From Trichodelitschia bisporula (taxonomy: Eukaryota > Ascomycota > Dothideomycetes > Phaeotrichales > Phaeotrichaceae): DNA of 64,000 bases. The number at the start of each line of letters is the position of its first letter. Position 1 is the stretch's first letter. The notes below the pieces were generated by a model. The model had not been told where the DNA came from, searched no databases, and was given only the letters and a program-made list of their open reading frames with translations. The stretch is from the NCBI GenBank assembly GCA_010356995.1, contig ML996688.1, forward strand, positions 1,462,579 through 1,526,578, written 5' to 3'. Below, piece by piece: positions 30,964-42,517 of the stretch. The translations under genes were made by a program, and so were the position numbers.

Positions 30964-33034
30964 GTAAACACGGCATGGGCTGTACTGCAGGCATGGCGAA
31001 TCCGCGGCGCGGGAACGGAGAGCCGGTTTGGGAAGGTGGTGTTTGAGGTGGATCCGGTTGAGCGGTTCCCGGAGAGGGGATGGCGGCGTGGCTGAGTGGG
31101 GGTAATGGGCAGTGGGCAATGGACAAACGGGCGAATGGTATGCTCGGTCGCCTTGTGGGTGGGATGAGGCTAATTGGCGTACAGCTTGATGGATGGCTGC
31201 GAGACTAGAGTGTGGGCCTGTGTTAAGATCCCCTCATGGTTCATGATCCTATCACTCTGTGCAAAGAACCGGAGGCAGCTTGAAACCATGGCTCGGGCTT
31301 GCATTGCTGGCTTTTGTTCTGGCATGGACGTAGACGTAGACAAAGAGCCTATATAGAAAGAGCAAACACAACCCACATCGAGAGGCTGAATGTCAAGATC
31401 GCCAATCCTATGAATGAAGCAGCCGCTTCTTGGCCTGCATTCTAGTTCTAGGCTTACCATACATGCATTTCAGCTCACCAGCCAGGTTAGCCGCGAACCA
31501 AGAGAAGCTGGGCATGGCCGTCGACGCAAGGACAACTTCCCAAAGAGGTCAATGCTCGGCGTCCTATAGCTGTTGGTGCGTTGTTCTCCGTTCAACGAAG
31601 GATCCGATCGGATATGCGAGCCTGCAGAAGAGAGATGAGAGAGAAGCACATACCTTTCGGCTGCATGGGCGCCGGCGGGCTTCGATCTACTACGAGATCC
31701 CTTCATACTGTGCTCCGAATATGCTGTGCCTAATCCTACTTCCCAGAGTTTGTCTCTTCCTTATGGCCTATGACCTTGGCGGTGGTATCACGGCGGAATC
31801 AAACCAAAGGATCCGGGATCTCGGCTCTGTTGCTACAAGGTTGGACACCTACTTAGCCGCAGGAGCCGTAGCACGGCTACTAGCGTCAGCTCTTACCGCA
31901 GCCATAATGGCATGATGGGAGTACCTTGCGGTGAGCACTGGATGCCTGCATTCCCTTGGAAGGGACGGATGATCGGGGTAAGAAAGCCATTCGCCTTGGA
32001 TGCTCATGTGTTGGCTGGTCTACGATCTTTCACATTTTTCAAAATCAAACTCAGACAAGGCGTAGTTTCTGGACTCGAAGGATCCCATTCCTTACCGGTA
32101 TTCGATGCTTGGTGGAGATCGTCATGGCTGGCAATGAGACAGCGCGGCTGGATGCCTTGATGCCTTGCGGTGGAAAATGGCTCCCGCCATGATCGCCCAG
32201 TAGGAAGGCTGCGCTAGTCCTCTCGGTAAACCCTAATGATTAAGGTTTCGAGCCAGTTCCTCAAGTGCTGAAGATAGCTTCAGCGAATCGAGCCCTGTCT
32301 GGAGCGAGCCGATACTCGTGGAAGCCACCGACAAAACCGCTGTGACATTCCAGGTACATGAGAACTCTCACATTTTCAGTTCGATCGGATGTCTGTGCTA
32401 CCGACGTTGGCCCATGCTTCGTACCGTTGGATTGACACGCATATCAGCCAGTGGCCCAGACTCCAGTAGACTTGAATCCTGTTGTTGGTGGCTGGCAAAC
32501 CCGCCACCCTAATGGTCGGCTATAAACCAGATACGGGCACCCTTGTCGCCCCAAGATTTGGTGATTATGTGAAACAACGGCGGTAGGGATGCTGAAGGAT
32601 GCAAGTGGGGTGTCAGTGACGATTTCGTAGACTCGAAGACAGCGGGTATCTCAGTGTGTCTTATCTGATTGATTCGAATCTTCATATATTTGACCTTTTA
32701 GCACGGCGCGGGGCACGGAATCCACAGACTTACAAGCGGGAACCCTTGATATCAACCACCTCAGTCTAGTAAATGCTCAAAGTCTAGACACCTGCATGCA
32801 CACCTCAGGTGGATGGTCACGTTCATGCATCAGCAGCCATAGTGTAACGACGAAAGAAAGAGCAGCAAACCGATCCGGCAGCTGCAACGAAGCGAGCGGG
32901 AGGTAGCATGCACTAGAAGGCTGAATTTGGGCACGGTAGAGCAGACCGTACCTTTACGAGTTTCCCATTTTAGATCCAACTTGGGCCCCAAAGCTCTGGA
33001 AGCAACCGTCCATCCCTTCTCTCCTTCTCTCAAA
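30964..33034. other. Intergenic region between pth1 and the extended SDR gene
   Basis: About 2.07 kb without a gene I can support. Open frames at 31430-32192 have no recognisable domain. An imperfect 21-bp palindrome, AAACC-C-TAAT-G-ATTA-A-GGTTT, lies at 32228-32248. The last few hundred bases should hold the promoter of the next gene. Confidence 0.45.
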
Positions 33035-34129
33035 ATGACCTATGCACTTTCGATTGCATCGCCAAAAATTCCCGTCGGATCGTGGGTCCTCATCACCGGA
33101 GTGAATGGTCTCATCGCAAGTCACATCGCCGACCAGCTGCTCCAGGCGGGTTACAATGTCCGCGGAACGGTCCGAAACCCGGACAAGAATGCCTGGATGA
33201 CCGACTACTTTGCGCAAAAGTACGATAAGGCCAAGTTCGAGCTCGTCCAAGTAGCAGACTTTGCGCTGCCTGGCGCCTTCTACGAGGCTGTCAAAGGTGT
33301 CGCAGGTGTCGTGCACACCACCGCGGCCGTCCACCTGTCATCGACCAGTCCGGACCCGACAATCAAAGACAGGATCACTACTGTTCTGTCAGTGTTCTCC
33401 AGCGCTCTCAAGGAGCCATCTATTAAAAGCATCGTTGTTACGAGCTCTGCTTGGGCCGCTGCCTCCCCCGCGCCGGATGTTGAGTTCACCATCACTGAGG
33501 ACACATGGAATGAACAGGCAGTTGCGGACGCCTGGGCCGTTGGAACACCTCGGTCTCATGGCATGAGCATCTTCATGGCCGCCATGGCGGAGTCTGAGCA
33601 GAGAGTGTGGCAATGGGTGAAGGAAGAAACCCCGCAGTTCACTGTCAATGCCGTACTTCCGGACACGGTCTTTGGCGCGATTCTGGAGCCAAGTCAACAG
33701 GGTGCTCCAAGTACGGCGGGCTTTGTAAAAATGATGTTCGACAGTCAAGGCTTAGACTTCCTGAAGCTCATACAGCCTCAATGGTTTTGCGACGTGCTGG
33801 ATACAGCTCGGCTTCATGTCGCTGCGCTGCTCGTCCCAGATCTTGAGAGCCAACGCATCTTCGCATACGGCGGACAGTGGAATTGGAACGACGTTCTCGC
33901 AATTTTCCGAAAGATATACCCGGATCGCGAGTTTATCGCCGACCTGCCGTTGGGGAAAGACCTCAGCAAGGTACCACCTCGGGAGAAGTCGCTGGCGTTG
34001 CTGCGAACCGCATACGGCCAAACCGAGTGGACAGGGCTTGAGGTTTCAATCAAGGCGAACGTTGCCAGTTTTGGCAACGGCAAGGCGACGGCAGGTGGGG
34101 CTGTGGTGGAAAGTTTGACCGGAAGGTAG
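33035..34129 (+). CDS. NAD(P)-dependent epimerase/dehydratase-like protein (extended SDR) with altered active site
   Basis: A single-exon gene of 364 residues. The ATG at 33035 follows CAAA and starts just before the fold; the frame upstream opens only with a TTG. The Rossmann cofactor motif is WVLITGVNGLIASH (Thr-Gly at 21-22), followed by VRGTVRNPDKN, VVHTTAAVH and IVVTSSAW with conserved Ser. This resembles dihydroflavonol-4-reductase/Gre2-type ketoreductases. At the YxxxK active site the sequence reads Phe180-Met-Ala-Ala-Met184 inside HGMSIFMAAMAESEQ, so both the catalytic Tyr and Lys are replaced, while the following Ala-Glu-x-Glu helix aligns normally. The rest of the fold (VNAVLPDTVFG) is intact. 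It may have lost reductase activity or use other residues. Its neighbours do not suggest a pathway. Confidence 0.87.
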   Translation: MTYALSIASPKIPVGSWVLITGVNGLIASHIADQLLQAGYNVRGTVRNPDKNAWMTDYFAQKYDKAKFELVQVADFALPGAFYEAVKGVAGVVHTTAAVHLSSTSPDPTIKDRITTVLSVFSSALKEPSIKSIVVTSSAWAAASPAPDVEFTITEDTWNEQAVADAWAVGTPRSHGMSIFMAAMAESEQRVWQWVKEETPQFTVNAVLPDTVFGAILEPSQQGAPSTAGFVKMMFDSQGLDFLKLIQPQWFCDVLDTARLHVAALLVPDLESQRIFAYGGQWNWNDVLAIFRKIYPDREFIADLPLGKDLSKVPPREKSLALLRTAYGQTEWTGLEVSIKANVASFGNGKATAGGAVVESLTGR

Positions 34130-34810
34130 AATTGACCAGAACTGTCGATACTGGTGCGGTATATGCGCTGAGCGGGGTAGCGTGGGGGGGGGAAACCTGC
34201 AGGCTAATGGCTTCTCTTACCGCAAACATCCGAGATTCTGAGAGTGTATCTTCTTCTGATAAGACATCACGATTGACTTGTGCGTGAAAGGTGTTGGTTT
34301 GTTTCTTGCACTTTGGTTCAGCTTGACGCAGGGCCGTGTCAGACAAGTGGTTCCCATTCGGATGGAGCCGCATCGCCGAGTCAGTAAGGTTAGCGGTTTG
34401 ATGCCCAACGATCGAGGCTTTCGCCGCTGTCAATTAAGAAACAGTCTAGCGCCATGACAAGTGCACATAATTTTGTCGCAGAAGATATCAAAAGCGATGC
34501 TTTGCAGCCTTTACAGCCAAAAGTGACAGGTGGCGGCGGGCCAATAGAAGCTTCGAGAATCTTCTGCGAGGTCGGCCCGCGAACATGACGTACGTAATTG
34601 GCTGAGGACAAGGAAGCTCTAGCGTCACCTTGATCTCGTGAGAGGGGATTGGCAACCCGGCGCCGCCTTTCAATGCCCAATCCACCTCACTCCACCGCTT
34701 TCACTGCTTGGATGCACTCACCGTCCCCCCCCTTAACTTTCAAAGAAAACCCATCTTCATAATCCTCCTGGTACCAGTACCCTACATCTGGAGAACCACA
34801 CCTAACGACA
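34130..34810 (+). promoter_or_regulatory. Upstream region of sis1
   Basis: 681 nt between the extended SDR stop and the sis1 start. It contains a CCAAT box at 34541-34545 and a heat-shock element immediately after it. Nothing coding is supported. Confidence 0.6.
34547..34564 (+). promoter_or_regulatory. Perfect four-unit heat-shock element
   Basis: GAA at 34547, TTC at 34552, GAA at 34557 and TTC at 34562 are each spaced by two bases, giving nGAAnnTTCnnGAAnnTTCn without a mismatch. This is a canonical Hsf1 trimer site. It lies 247 nt upstream of the sis1 ATG and next to a CCAAT box. SIS1 is a known Hsf1 target in yeast, so the placement fits. Confidence 0.85.
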
Positions 34811-36097
34811 ATGGTCGCTGAATCGAAGCTCTACGACCAGCTCGGTGCGCGCCACCCCTCACACACTTCCCCTCCTTCTCCATGCTAACATCACCATGAC
34901 CGCAGGCGTCAAGCCGGATGCTTCCCAAGATGAGATCAAGAAAGCCTATCGCAAGATGGCATTGAAATTCCATCCCGACAAAAACAAGGATAACGCTCAA
35001 GCTTCCGAGAAGTTCAAAGGTAAGTTGTTCACCGTGTGCCCCTCACCCCACGGCAAACACCCCGGTTCACCAGCTGACCACGCCCACCATCAGAGGTATC
35101 GCAGGCCTACGAGATCCTTTCGGACCCGGAGAAGCGTAAGACATACGACCAGTACGGCCTCGAATTCATCCTTCGTGGTGGTGCACCCCCTCCACAAGAT
35201 GCTGGCGGACCGACGCCCAACTACGCTGGCGGCTACCCATTTGGTGGTCCTGGTGGTGGTGGTGGCATGCCTGGCGGGGCGCGCACATTTCATTTCTCAA
35301 CTGGAAATGGTGCTGGTTTCAACTTCTCCGACCCCGAAAGCATTTTCGCAGACTTCTTCCGCAGTTCCGGCGGCGACGACGATATGGGCGGCATGCCAAA
35401 CTTCGGCGGGAGCAACTTCAGATTCCAGTCCATGGGAGGCAAGCCGGGGGGTGCTCGCGGGCGAACCACATCGAGCCGGTTTGACGGAGGGCCGCGGGCT
35501 CCGACACCGGAGGTCACAGTCGTCGAGAAGCCGCTACCGCTCACGCTGGAGGAACTGTACAAGGGCACGACGAAGAAGATGAAGATCAAGCGCAAGAAGT
35601 TCGACAACCAGACGATGAAGCAGATGACGGAAGACCGCATACTCGAAGTTCCGATCAAGCCCGGTCTCAAGGCTGGCAGCAAGATCAAGTTTAAGGATGT
35701 GGGCGATCAAGTGGAAGGTGGAACGCAAGACCTACACTTTCTCGTGGAGGAGGTATGCTAGCGCAGCTTGTGTGTCACGATTGATTGCTGACGTACGATA
35801 TAGAAACCGCATCCGCTCTTCAAGCGTGAAGGCGATGACATCCGCCACACGATCCCCCTAGATCTCAAGGAAGCTTTGACCGGTTGGAGCCGCACCGTCC
35901 AGACCATTGATGGAAAGCAACTACAGGTTCGACACGGTGGTCCCACTCAACCAACCTGGACGGAACGTTTCCCCAATCTCGGCATGCCGAAGAGCAAGAA
36001 GCCTGGTGAGCGAGGCGACTTCATTGTTGGCGTTAATATCACCTTCCCGTACTCGCTCACTCAGCAACAGAAGGAGCTGCTGAAGGACGTGTTGTAG
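34811..36097 (+). CDS. sis1: Type II Hsp40 co-chaperone, Sis1/DNAJB1 family
   Basis: Four exons: 34811..34844, 34906..35019, 35094..35752 and 35804..36097, giving 366 residues. Exon 1 encodes only [12 protein letters not shown]; the J domain continues in exon 2 with [20 protein letters not shown], carrying the HPD that stimulates Hsp70 ATPase, and exon 3 with [21 protein letters not shown] Gly/Phe- and Gly-rich linker follows, with runs [12 protein letters not shown]. There is no zinc-finger region, so this is type II. The two C-terminal beta-barrel domains carry [31 protein letters not shown] and [19 protein letters not shown], and the end is the dimerisation helix. It delivers clients to cytosolic Hsp70. 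Introns are 61, 74 and 51 nt. A heat-shock element lies upstream. Confidence 0.95.
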
Positions 36098-36722
36098 ATC
36101 TGATGGGCTTGCCGAGGGTCAGCAATGGTTCTTGAGGTTGATGTCCACGGCTGCTGCGCTTGTGCTGTTATAGAGAGTTGACGAATTGATGGGCGACGTC
36201 GGAACAGGCTTTGGCGTTTGGGTGTTTACAAATAGCCAGGGCATAAGGCTGAGATGAATTTATGTTACTCCAACTGCATCTGTTACATTTTGTAGATGAC
36301 TGCGCCCTTGTTACATTGCATCTATTCCTTTCCTCGTCACTTCAGTTAATAGTCAGGATATCCTGGCTTTAGCACGTAAAGATGGCGTAGACCGGTGCGC
36401 AAAAGCTTCCTGGAACGCTCAAAACACGGTGAGCTCCCAATAAGCCGTTCTAGGAGCTTATTGCACCCCATTTGAAACAGAATCGGCAAAGGACTTAAGT
36501 GGACCAGATATGCCGTGGCATCACTGGAACCGGATCACTTCGGAGAAGAGATGGCCCGCATGCTCCATGGTTTCGGCGCCAAGTAACTCCGGGCTGCGCC
36601 GCGCGCCCAGTACTTTAGGCACCGCAGCCAACTCCAAACATTTTTCAAGCAACGTATCGTGAAGGCTACCCAAGCTTTCAACCTCAGCAATCGTAGTGCC
36701 AGACTCGATCAAAGGCGTCAAG
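36098..36722. other. Intergenic stretch between sis1 and the derlin gene
   Basis: 625 nt holding the sis1 3' end and the derlin promoter. The minus-strand open frame at 36521-36754 overlaps the derlin first exon in antisense and is not supported. Confidence 0.45.
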
Positions 36723-37972
36723 ATGGATATATTCTGGTCCTGGCCACCTATCACAAGGTACGGAAAGCTCTCTTCATGACATTACAAATGGCGCCTAACT
36801 GATCATAGAACTCTTCTAGCCGGTATCGTGGTGACATCCATAAGTGTCCACCTCGGGCCCCTTAACCCTCTCTATGTCATCTTCTTGAAGGATCAAATCT
36901 TCTGCCTGCCTCCTAGAATCCCGGAGATATGGAGGCTTGTAATGCCGTTCCTAATGTCAAGTCCCGGGCTCGGCTTGATCATGGATCCATACCTGCGTAC
37001 GCAAACCCCACAATCTGGCAACTCTGTGGCCGCATTGTGCAGGGTGAAGCTCACAACGAGCAGTGTACTCCTACAGCAGTGTCTTGGAGCGTGACTCCCC
37101 GCGCTTTACTGAGCTCGGCTCGTACTTCGTGTACCTGACATTTGTCTCGACCGTCATTGTGGTAGGCCCTGCCCTCATCCCACTTGAGATCCTTTCACAA
37201 GTCCACTCCCCATTGCACACATTGTATTTCGTAGCTCTAGAACCTCGAATTATCTGCCCGACCAGCCTCATTCTTCTAGCTGGAGCGGTTCCTGGAATCG
37301 AGGGAAAGCACCTTCGCGCTGTGTGCGGGCCCCGTCATTCGCAAAAAACTAAAGGGGTTCGTACGCAGCGTGAGCATAGGTGGGACGGCCATTTGAGAAA
37401 ACCGCTAGGATACATACAATTTCGTTGCGGTGGTGTTGGCTCCCTACATCCCTAGCACAATACCATTCAATTTTTTTCCATATTTCTTGCCCCACCTCAT
37501 ACGCTCCGCCCTCCTGTCTCCGGAAGCACTTGCTAACGGCTCCAAGGCCCTCTGCGGCTATTACCTCGAAGGCTACGTCTTCCTACAACCTCTCATCCTC
37601 GCCTTCGCCTACACCTTCTCGCAGGAGAACCCCAACGCCAATGTGACAATGTGGTTCCTCACCTTTCCCGCCAAGTTCCTGCCCCTCGCCCTCCTCTTCC
37701 TGACCTTCGTCATGGCCGGTCCCGGACCGGCAAAGCAGCAGCTCACCGGCCTCATCGCCGCCCACCTGTACGACTTCCTAATCCGCATTTGGCCCATGTT
37801 TGGCGGCGGCCGCAATGTCCTCGCTACGCCTATGTTCGTCAAGCGCTGGTTTGGCGCGAATCGCGGCGAGCAGCGCCGTGCGTATGGCACGGCGGTTTTT
37901 GCGCGCGAGCAGGTGCCGCGGAGTGAGCCGCAATTTGGGCAGCGAGGTCCGGGGCGCAGACTGGGCGATTGA
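36723..37972 (+). CDS. der1: Derlin (Der1/Dfm1 family), ER-associated degradation
   Basis: Four exons: 36723..36757, 36809..36996, 37064..37161 and 37547..37972, giving 248 residues, normal for a derlin. Exon 1 encodes MDIFWSWPPIT plus two bases, the family start. Later landmarks are IPEIWRLVMPFLMSSPGLG, YSYSSVLERDSPRFTELGS, GYYLEGYVFLQPLILAFAY followed by TFSQENPNANV, and a C-terminal FGQRGPGRRLGD. Derlins are rhomboid-like multi-pass proteins that help extract misfolded proteins from the ER. Introns 1 and 2 are 51 and 67 nt, but intron 3 is 385 nt (37162..37546), the longest in the window. It ends at TTGCTAACGGCTCCAAG, where GCTAAC supplies the branch site. The acceptor AAG is chosen on homology and phase, and two smaller introns with a missed exon remain possible. 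Confidence 0.87.
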
Positions 37973-38415
37973 GCGGCTTTTGTTGGGTTGGAGTGGTTGC
38001 GGGCTTGGACTAGGATGGGCATGTGTAGTATTAGGCGGGTTCGTTTCGATGTCGAGTAACATAGGCGAGCGATGTTTGTTGTCTGATGCATATTAGGAGG
38101 CCGAGAATGGCACGGTTCCTGAATCCGGGATATGAGCCACGCATGCATTTCAGTGCGTGATAGCAGCCCGAAGCGGTGTTCCGGGGAAATTTTCATTAAC
38201 CTTTTGATGGATTGACTCCATAGCCTATAAACGCCCTCATCCACGAAGATAGAACCCCGTATGAACATTCCAAACCAGCGCCCGGGAAGATAGACCATAA
38301 TGCTACAAGAATGAGACTACAAAGAAGACCGAGGCGGTAAGACACATCGGCAACGTAGGCGCGGTCATGCCTTTTGGCATTTGTCACCCACGCCGCCTGT
38401 CCCCGTCACTCCCAT
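37973..38415. other. Intergenic stretch between convergent derlin and cbf5 genes
   Basis: 443 nt carrying two 3' ends; nothing else is seen. Confidence 0.45.
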
Positions 38416-40014
38416 CTAATCAGAGTCATCTCCCTTCTTGGCCTTCTTTTCTTTCTTCTCTTTCTTCTTTCGCTTGCGCTCGGCCTTCTCCTCAGGCGTC
38501 TCGTCCGCGTGCTTCCGCTTTTTCTCCTCCGTATCGTCATCATCCTTATGCTTCTTCGGCGTAGCCTCCTTCATCTCGATGTCGCCAGCGGCGTCAGGCT
38601 TCGGCGCCCCAATGGCCAAGGAGGCCGTTGTGGCGCCGTTGCTCGCCGGCTGCTCCTGGTCCTTCATAATGACCTTCCAGTCCGCCGGGGTCTTCTCGTT
38701 GAACTTGCCGTATTTCTAGGGACAATTAGCATCAACTGAGACGAAATAAAGGAAACTCACGTCAAGCTTCCCTTCAGTAATCATCTGCTTCTTGCGCTGA
38801 GCATGATCGCCCAAGTTCCAGCGGCGCGGGTACAAGTCGCGCTCCATGATGACGCGCTTGACCTTCGCAGCCTTGCCATGGTCGCAGGACATCAGGTCCG
38901 CGGAGCTCATGCAGGCGTAGCCAATGGCCACGGCCTCGCCCTTGGTCGTAATAATGACGATCTCTTCGTGCAGCTTGATGTCCTTCTCGTAGCGCAGGAC
39001 ACCAGGCAGCGTGAGCGCTGCACCGTAGCACACAGCGTTAACAGCGGAATCCTTAATCACGATGCGCTTATAGCCAACGAGCAAGCTCTCGAGCGGCTGG
39101 ATCACGGCCCGCAGGTACGCCTCGTCGAGCTGGTTGTCCATGACCCACTGCGCATCGAGCACATCGTGCAGCGTAACCATGTTATCGGTTTCACACATAG
39201 CACCACTGCGCACGCGGCGCAGCTCCTGCATATGCGCACCCACGCCCACCAACAGGCCGAGATGCACACATAGCGTCCGAATATATGTGCCAGCCTCGCA
39301 GCTAGCCCAGAAAACGCCCAGCTTGCGCTCGTTGTCAAACTCAATGAGCTTGATCTCGTGAATTGTACGGATACGGAGCTGACGCTTGACAGCCGAGATG
39401 AGCGGGGGCCGTTGGAAGAGGGCGCCCGTCAGCGTCTCGAGCGCGCGTGCGAACTGTGCCTGTCCACCGGGGAGGGAGTCGTGGAAGCGAATGACGCAGA
39501 CGTATTCCTTGCCGGCACCTTGCTGGGCCTTGACGAGACGAGTGGCACGGTCGATGGTGACGATCAGGTTGCCCGTGACCTTGGGATCGAGAGTGCCGCT
39601 GTGACCGGTCTTTTCGACTCTGAAATATACGTGAGCAGGGGCAGTGGGGTAGTTGGCACACTCCGTACCTGAGGATGCGCTTGATCCACGATACCACCTC
39701 GTGACTAGAGGGGTTGGAAGGCTTATCCAGGTTTATGACACCATAGCTGACGTAGGACTTGAGATCGCGTTTCAACGGCTCAGAGCCCGCAGGGATCGGA
39801 GTGTAATGGCCCTGGCGAACGCACACTATTCATTGATCAGTATATGTGCGTGGTACGTGAGAAGCGCAATTGGCAACAGAGACAATGCCCATGCGAAACG
39901 GAGGAAGCTCAGCGTACACTCATTGTAGTTCTTAAGAAGCAGCGGCCAATCGCTCGTGTCCACCTGCTTTGTAGTGGCTTCGGGACGAACGTAGTATTGA
40001 AGTTCGGATGACAT
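38416..40014 (-). CDS. cbf5: H/ACA snoRNP pseudouridine synthase Cbf5 (dyskerin)
   Basis: Four exons: 40014..39918, 39825..39669, 39619..38761 and 38715..38416, giving 470 residues. The start is [16 protein letters not shown]. The dyskerin N-terminal domain reads [20 protein letters not shown], followed by [20 protein letters not shown]. The TruB catalytic motif [12 protein letters not shown] holds the catalytic Asp and is rebuilt by splicing intron 2. A PUA domain follows ([34 protein letters not shown]). The C-terminus is a Lys/Glu-rich [11 protein letters not shown] tail, the nuclear/nucleolar tail typical of Cbf5. It modifies rRNA and snRNA uridines guided by H/ACA RNAs and is essential for ribosome biogenesis. 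Introns are 92, 49 and 45 nt. An AAAATTT stretch similar to the RRPE element lies about 220 nt upstream. Confidence 0.96.
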
Positions 40015-40734
40015 TTCGAATGGTCTTGCTCTCTTTGCACCGAGAGGATTGTGTGATGGCAATAAGAGCCTGGAGCGCGCAGGATCTTCTTAGATCAACG
40101 GACGCTTTGGAAAACTGTGCGTCGTGTTGAAACCCTTCTGTGGTGTCGCTCTTCGCGTCTAATTTGCTTCGACGGCGAAAGATTTTAAGTGAAGGAGAGG
40201 TCTTGGGGGGCGGAGAGAAAGTCGGAGTGGTGCCAAAATTTCGAGGCGGAGAAAATCATTGGCGCACGATCGCATGGCGGCCCAAGCTCCTCATTCGCCA
40301 TCACGTGCATATGCTTCAGTGGCATCTTCCACGTGATAACCGAGTTGCTCAACGGTTCGGTACCGAACTATCTGCGTTGCTCATGCCGGACTGACTGAAG
40401 CATCTTTGGTACGCTTGCCCCATCACTGGGCTGATCTAGGACGTATCGGGGGTAGTAGTCTACCGGTACAACGACAGCTTCACAGCCTTGCGATGCTCCT
40501 CAAGACATCACGCATGCGCAAATAACCACATTCTATGTGCTGTGAGGCGAAAATCCTTTGCCGCTTATGCAGAATACAGCTGCCTACAAGTGATCAATGA
40601 TGCCGAAAATCAAACTGTGAAAACGCCATGACCCTGTATCCTTTAGTCCGCCCGATGCAGTGACTGATGCCGCCCGAACGCCGCGCTGTATGAGATCGCA
40701 ACCGATTAGAAAACAAGCGTCGCCGAGCCTAGAT
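40015..40734. other. Promoter of cbf5 and intergenic stretch
   Basis: 720 nt between the cbf5 start and the cdc34 3' end. AAAATTT at 40235-40241 (CCAAAATTTCG) resembles the ribosome-biogenesis RRPE element but is not a full match. No gene is supported. Confidence 0.4.
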
Positions 40735-41549
40735 TTACTCCTCGTCCTCATCATCCTCGTCATCCTCCTCCTGCAGAACCTCGCTGTCCGAGCCGCAGTC
40801 CATGCCCTCTAGGTCTTCGTCGGAGTCAAAGTCGGCATCGGAACCGAAATCAACACTGCCCGCATCAGAGTCCGCCCAGTCCATGGAATCCAGGTTGTAA
40901 TCTTCCTCTTTAGCGGCCTTGAAAGCGTCCTCCGATTTCGGCATAACGAAGCCCTCCGGAATGTCCTTCTTCGAGGTCTCCATGTCCTTTTGAACCATTG
41001 TCTTGTACTTCTCCGGGTTTTGGCGGAGCATGACACCAGCATCGACGTTCGCAGGCGACGAGACTTCGGCATCGTCCAGGAGAGACAGCACAGAGAGAAG
41101 AACGGTCTCAACCCGCTGCGCGGGATTCCAGCGCTCGGCTGCCAGCTCACCGGACATCTCGTCGTCGCCAGGCGTATGCAAAATCGAAATGCAAAGACGG
41201 CCATCAGGGTAGATGTTGGGATGGTAGAGCGGACGGTTGAACTTGAAGTCTAGGAGGATTAGCCCCTTTATCGCACCCAGTGTTTGGTTTACTTACCCGG
41301 CGGGCTATACGGGTAGGTCTTGGGGAAGGTCATCTTCGCCTTGAAGTAGCCACCGTAGTAGAGGCTCGTCTCATTCATGACGATGAGAGCGACGGACCAC
41401 TGGAAGATGTTCTCCTTGATGAGCTGTTGCGCTTCACGTCAGTTTCTCCTCGAGTCCGTTGGAGCGACTCGGCTCAAACGTACCTCGACGTGAGTCCAAG
41501 GCTCCTTCTGGAGAGCCTTGAACTCGTTCATGAGAATTCGCTCGGCCAT
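40735..41549 (-). CDS. cdc34: E2 ubiquitin-conjugating enzyme Cdc34 (Ubc3)
   Basis: Three exons: 41549..41484, 41423..41297 and 41249..40735, giving 235 residues. The UBC fold runs from MAERILMNEFKALQ through FQWSVALIVMNETSLYYGGY, the His-Pro-Asn motif at 74-76 (LYHPNIYPDG) and catalytic Cys84 in LCISILH. The acidic-loop insertion HTPGDDEMSGELAAERWNP sets Cdc34/Ubc7-type enzymes apart, and NSPANVDA-like SSPANVDAGVMLRQNPE favours Cdc34. The tail from about residue 180 is almost wholly Asp/Glu/Ser and ends EEDDEDDEDEE; this tail binds cullin in SCF ligases. Cdc34 charges SCF complexes that destroy cell-cycle inhibitors. Introns are 60 and 47 nt. Confidence 0.95.
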
Positions 41550-42517
41550 GATGATAACGCTGCGATGATGGTATGCGGAAGGAGTGGCGTAAAGCGACGG
41601 TCAGAGCAGATGGTCTGACAAGCAAGTGAAGTCTTCAAGTGGATGACTGATAATAGCAGATGCGGGCGAAAGACGACAAACAACAAGGTTCAAATATAAG
41701 CCACGAGCGTAGGGCGCGCAGGGATTTATGTTGCAGCACGCGAGCGAAGAAGGAAGGCGAGCGTCTTGGAAGTGTGAGCGGTCCACGGAGTTCCGCCATC
41801 TATAACCGACTGCGACAGCAGGCAGGTGGCGCAAAGTAGCCACTTAAAAGTGGCTCATAAGTGGCGCCGATTGCAGCAACTTAAGACGCTGACTGGTTTG
41901 TCTTGGTCGATACCTTCAATAATCGAAGCCCTGCCGGCTCCGGCTCACACCGGGGCGGACGAGTACTGGCTACCGGAAGCGATATGCATCAAGGAAAGGG
42001 CCTAGACCGAGCGGGTTATGGCAACGCTGCTCGCGGAATGGACTGAGAGTCTCAGTGCTTCCTTCGGCCATTCACCATTGCTTTCGTCCTAACATAGTGA
42101 ATGATATTGCAATCTTTGTACTTGAGGAGGCCGCATATTGTGTTGCGAGATGCCTATCTCGTCCAGTAGGCACGCACTTTGTCGCCATGCAGGGCGGCCG
42201 AGATTGGCCGCTGATATGCACGCCATCGTTTTGCTTGTCATGCGGATGAGTTGCTCATCAACGGTGACCTCGATTGGACGAGTAGGTCTAACTCGCTGTG
42301 AGCGCCAATTCTGGTGGGGGTGAGAATGATACCGAAAGGCAGGCGCCTCAAGATTCGAAGTACGCTCGTATGTACCGTAAACGGCAGAGAAGTCCACGAT
42401 AAGACATTTATACATTCCGACGTTCGGTGTCTAATTCAGCTAAAGGGTCTAGCAAAGTATGTCATATCTACCACTGACGAACACAGCCTATGCCAGATCC
42501 GGTTTGCTATGTACACA
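41550..42517. other. Intergenic stretch upstream of cdc34
   Basis: 968 nt between the cdc34 start and the cwc27 3' end. No supportable gene, RNA or repeat is seen; short open frames are arbitrary. Confidence 0.45.

Noticed and set aside
32228-32248. Imperfect 21-bp palindrome AAACC...GGTTT
   Set aside because: It has a central mismatch pair, no nearby gene start and no second copy; it is likely chance.
40235-40241. RRPE ribosome-biogenesis element upstream of cbf5
   Set aside because: Only the AAAATTT core matches and no PAC motif was found beside it, so it is noted in the feature text but not claimed.
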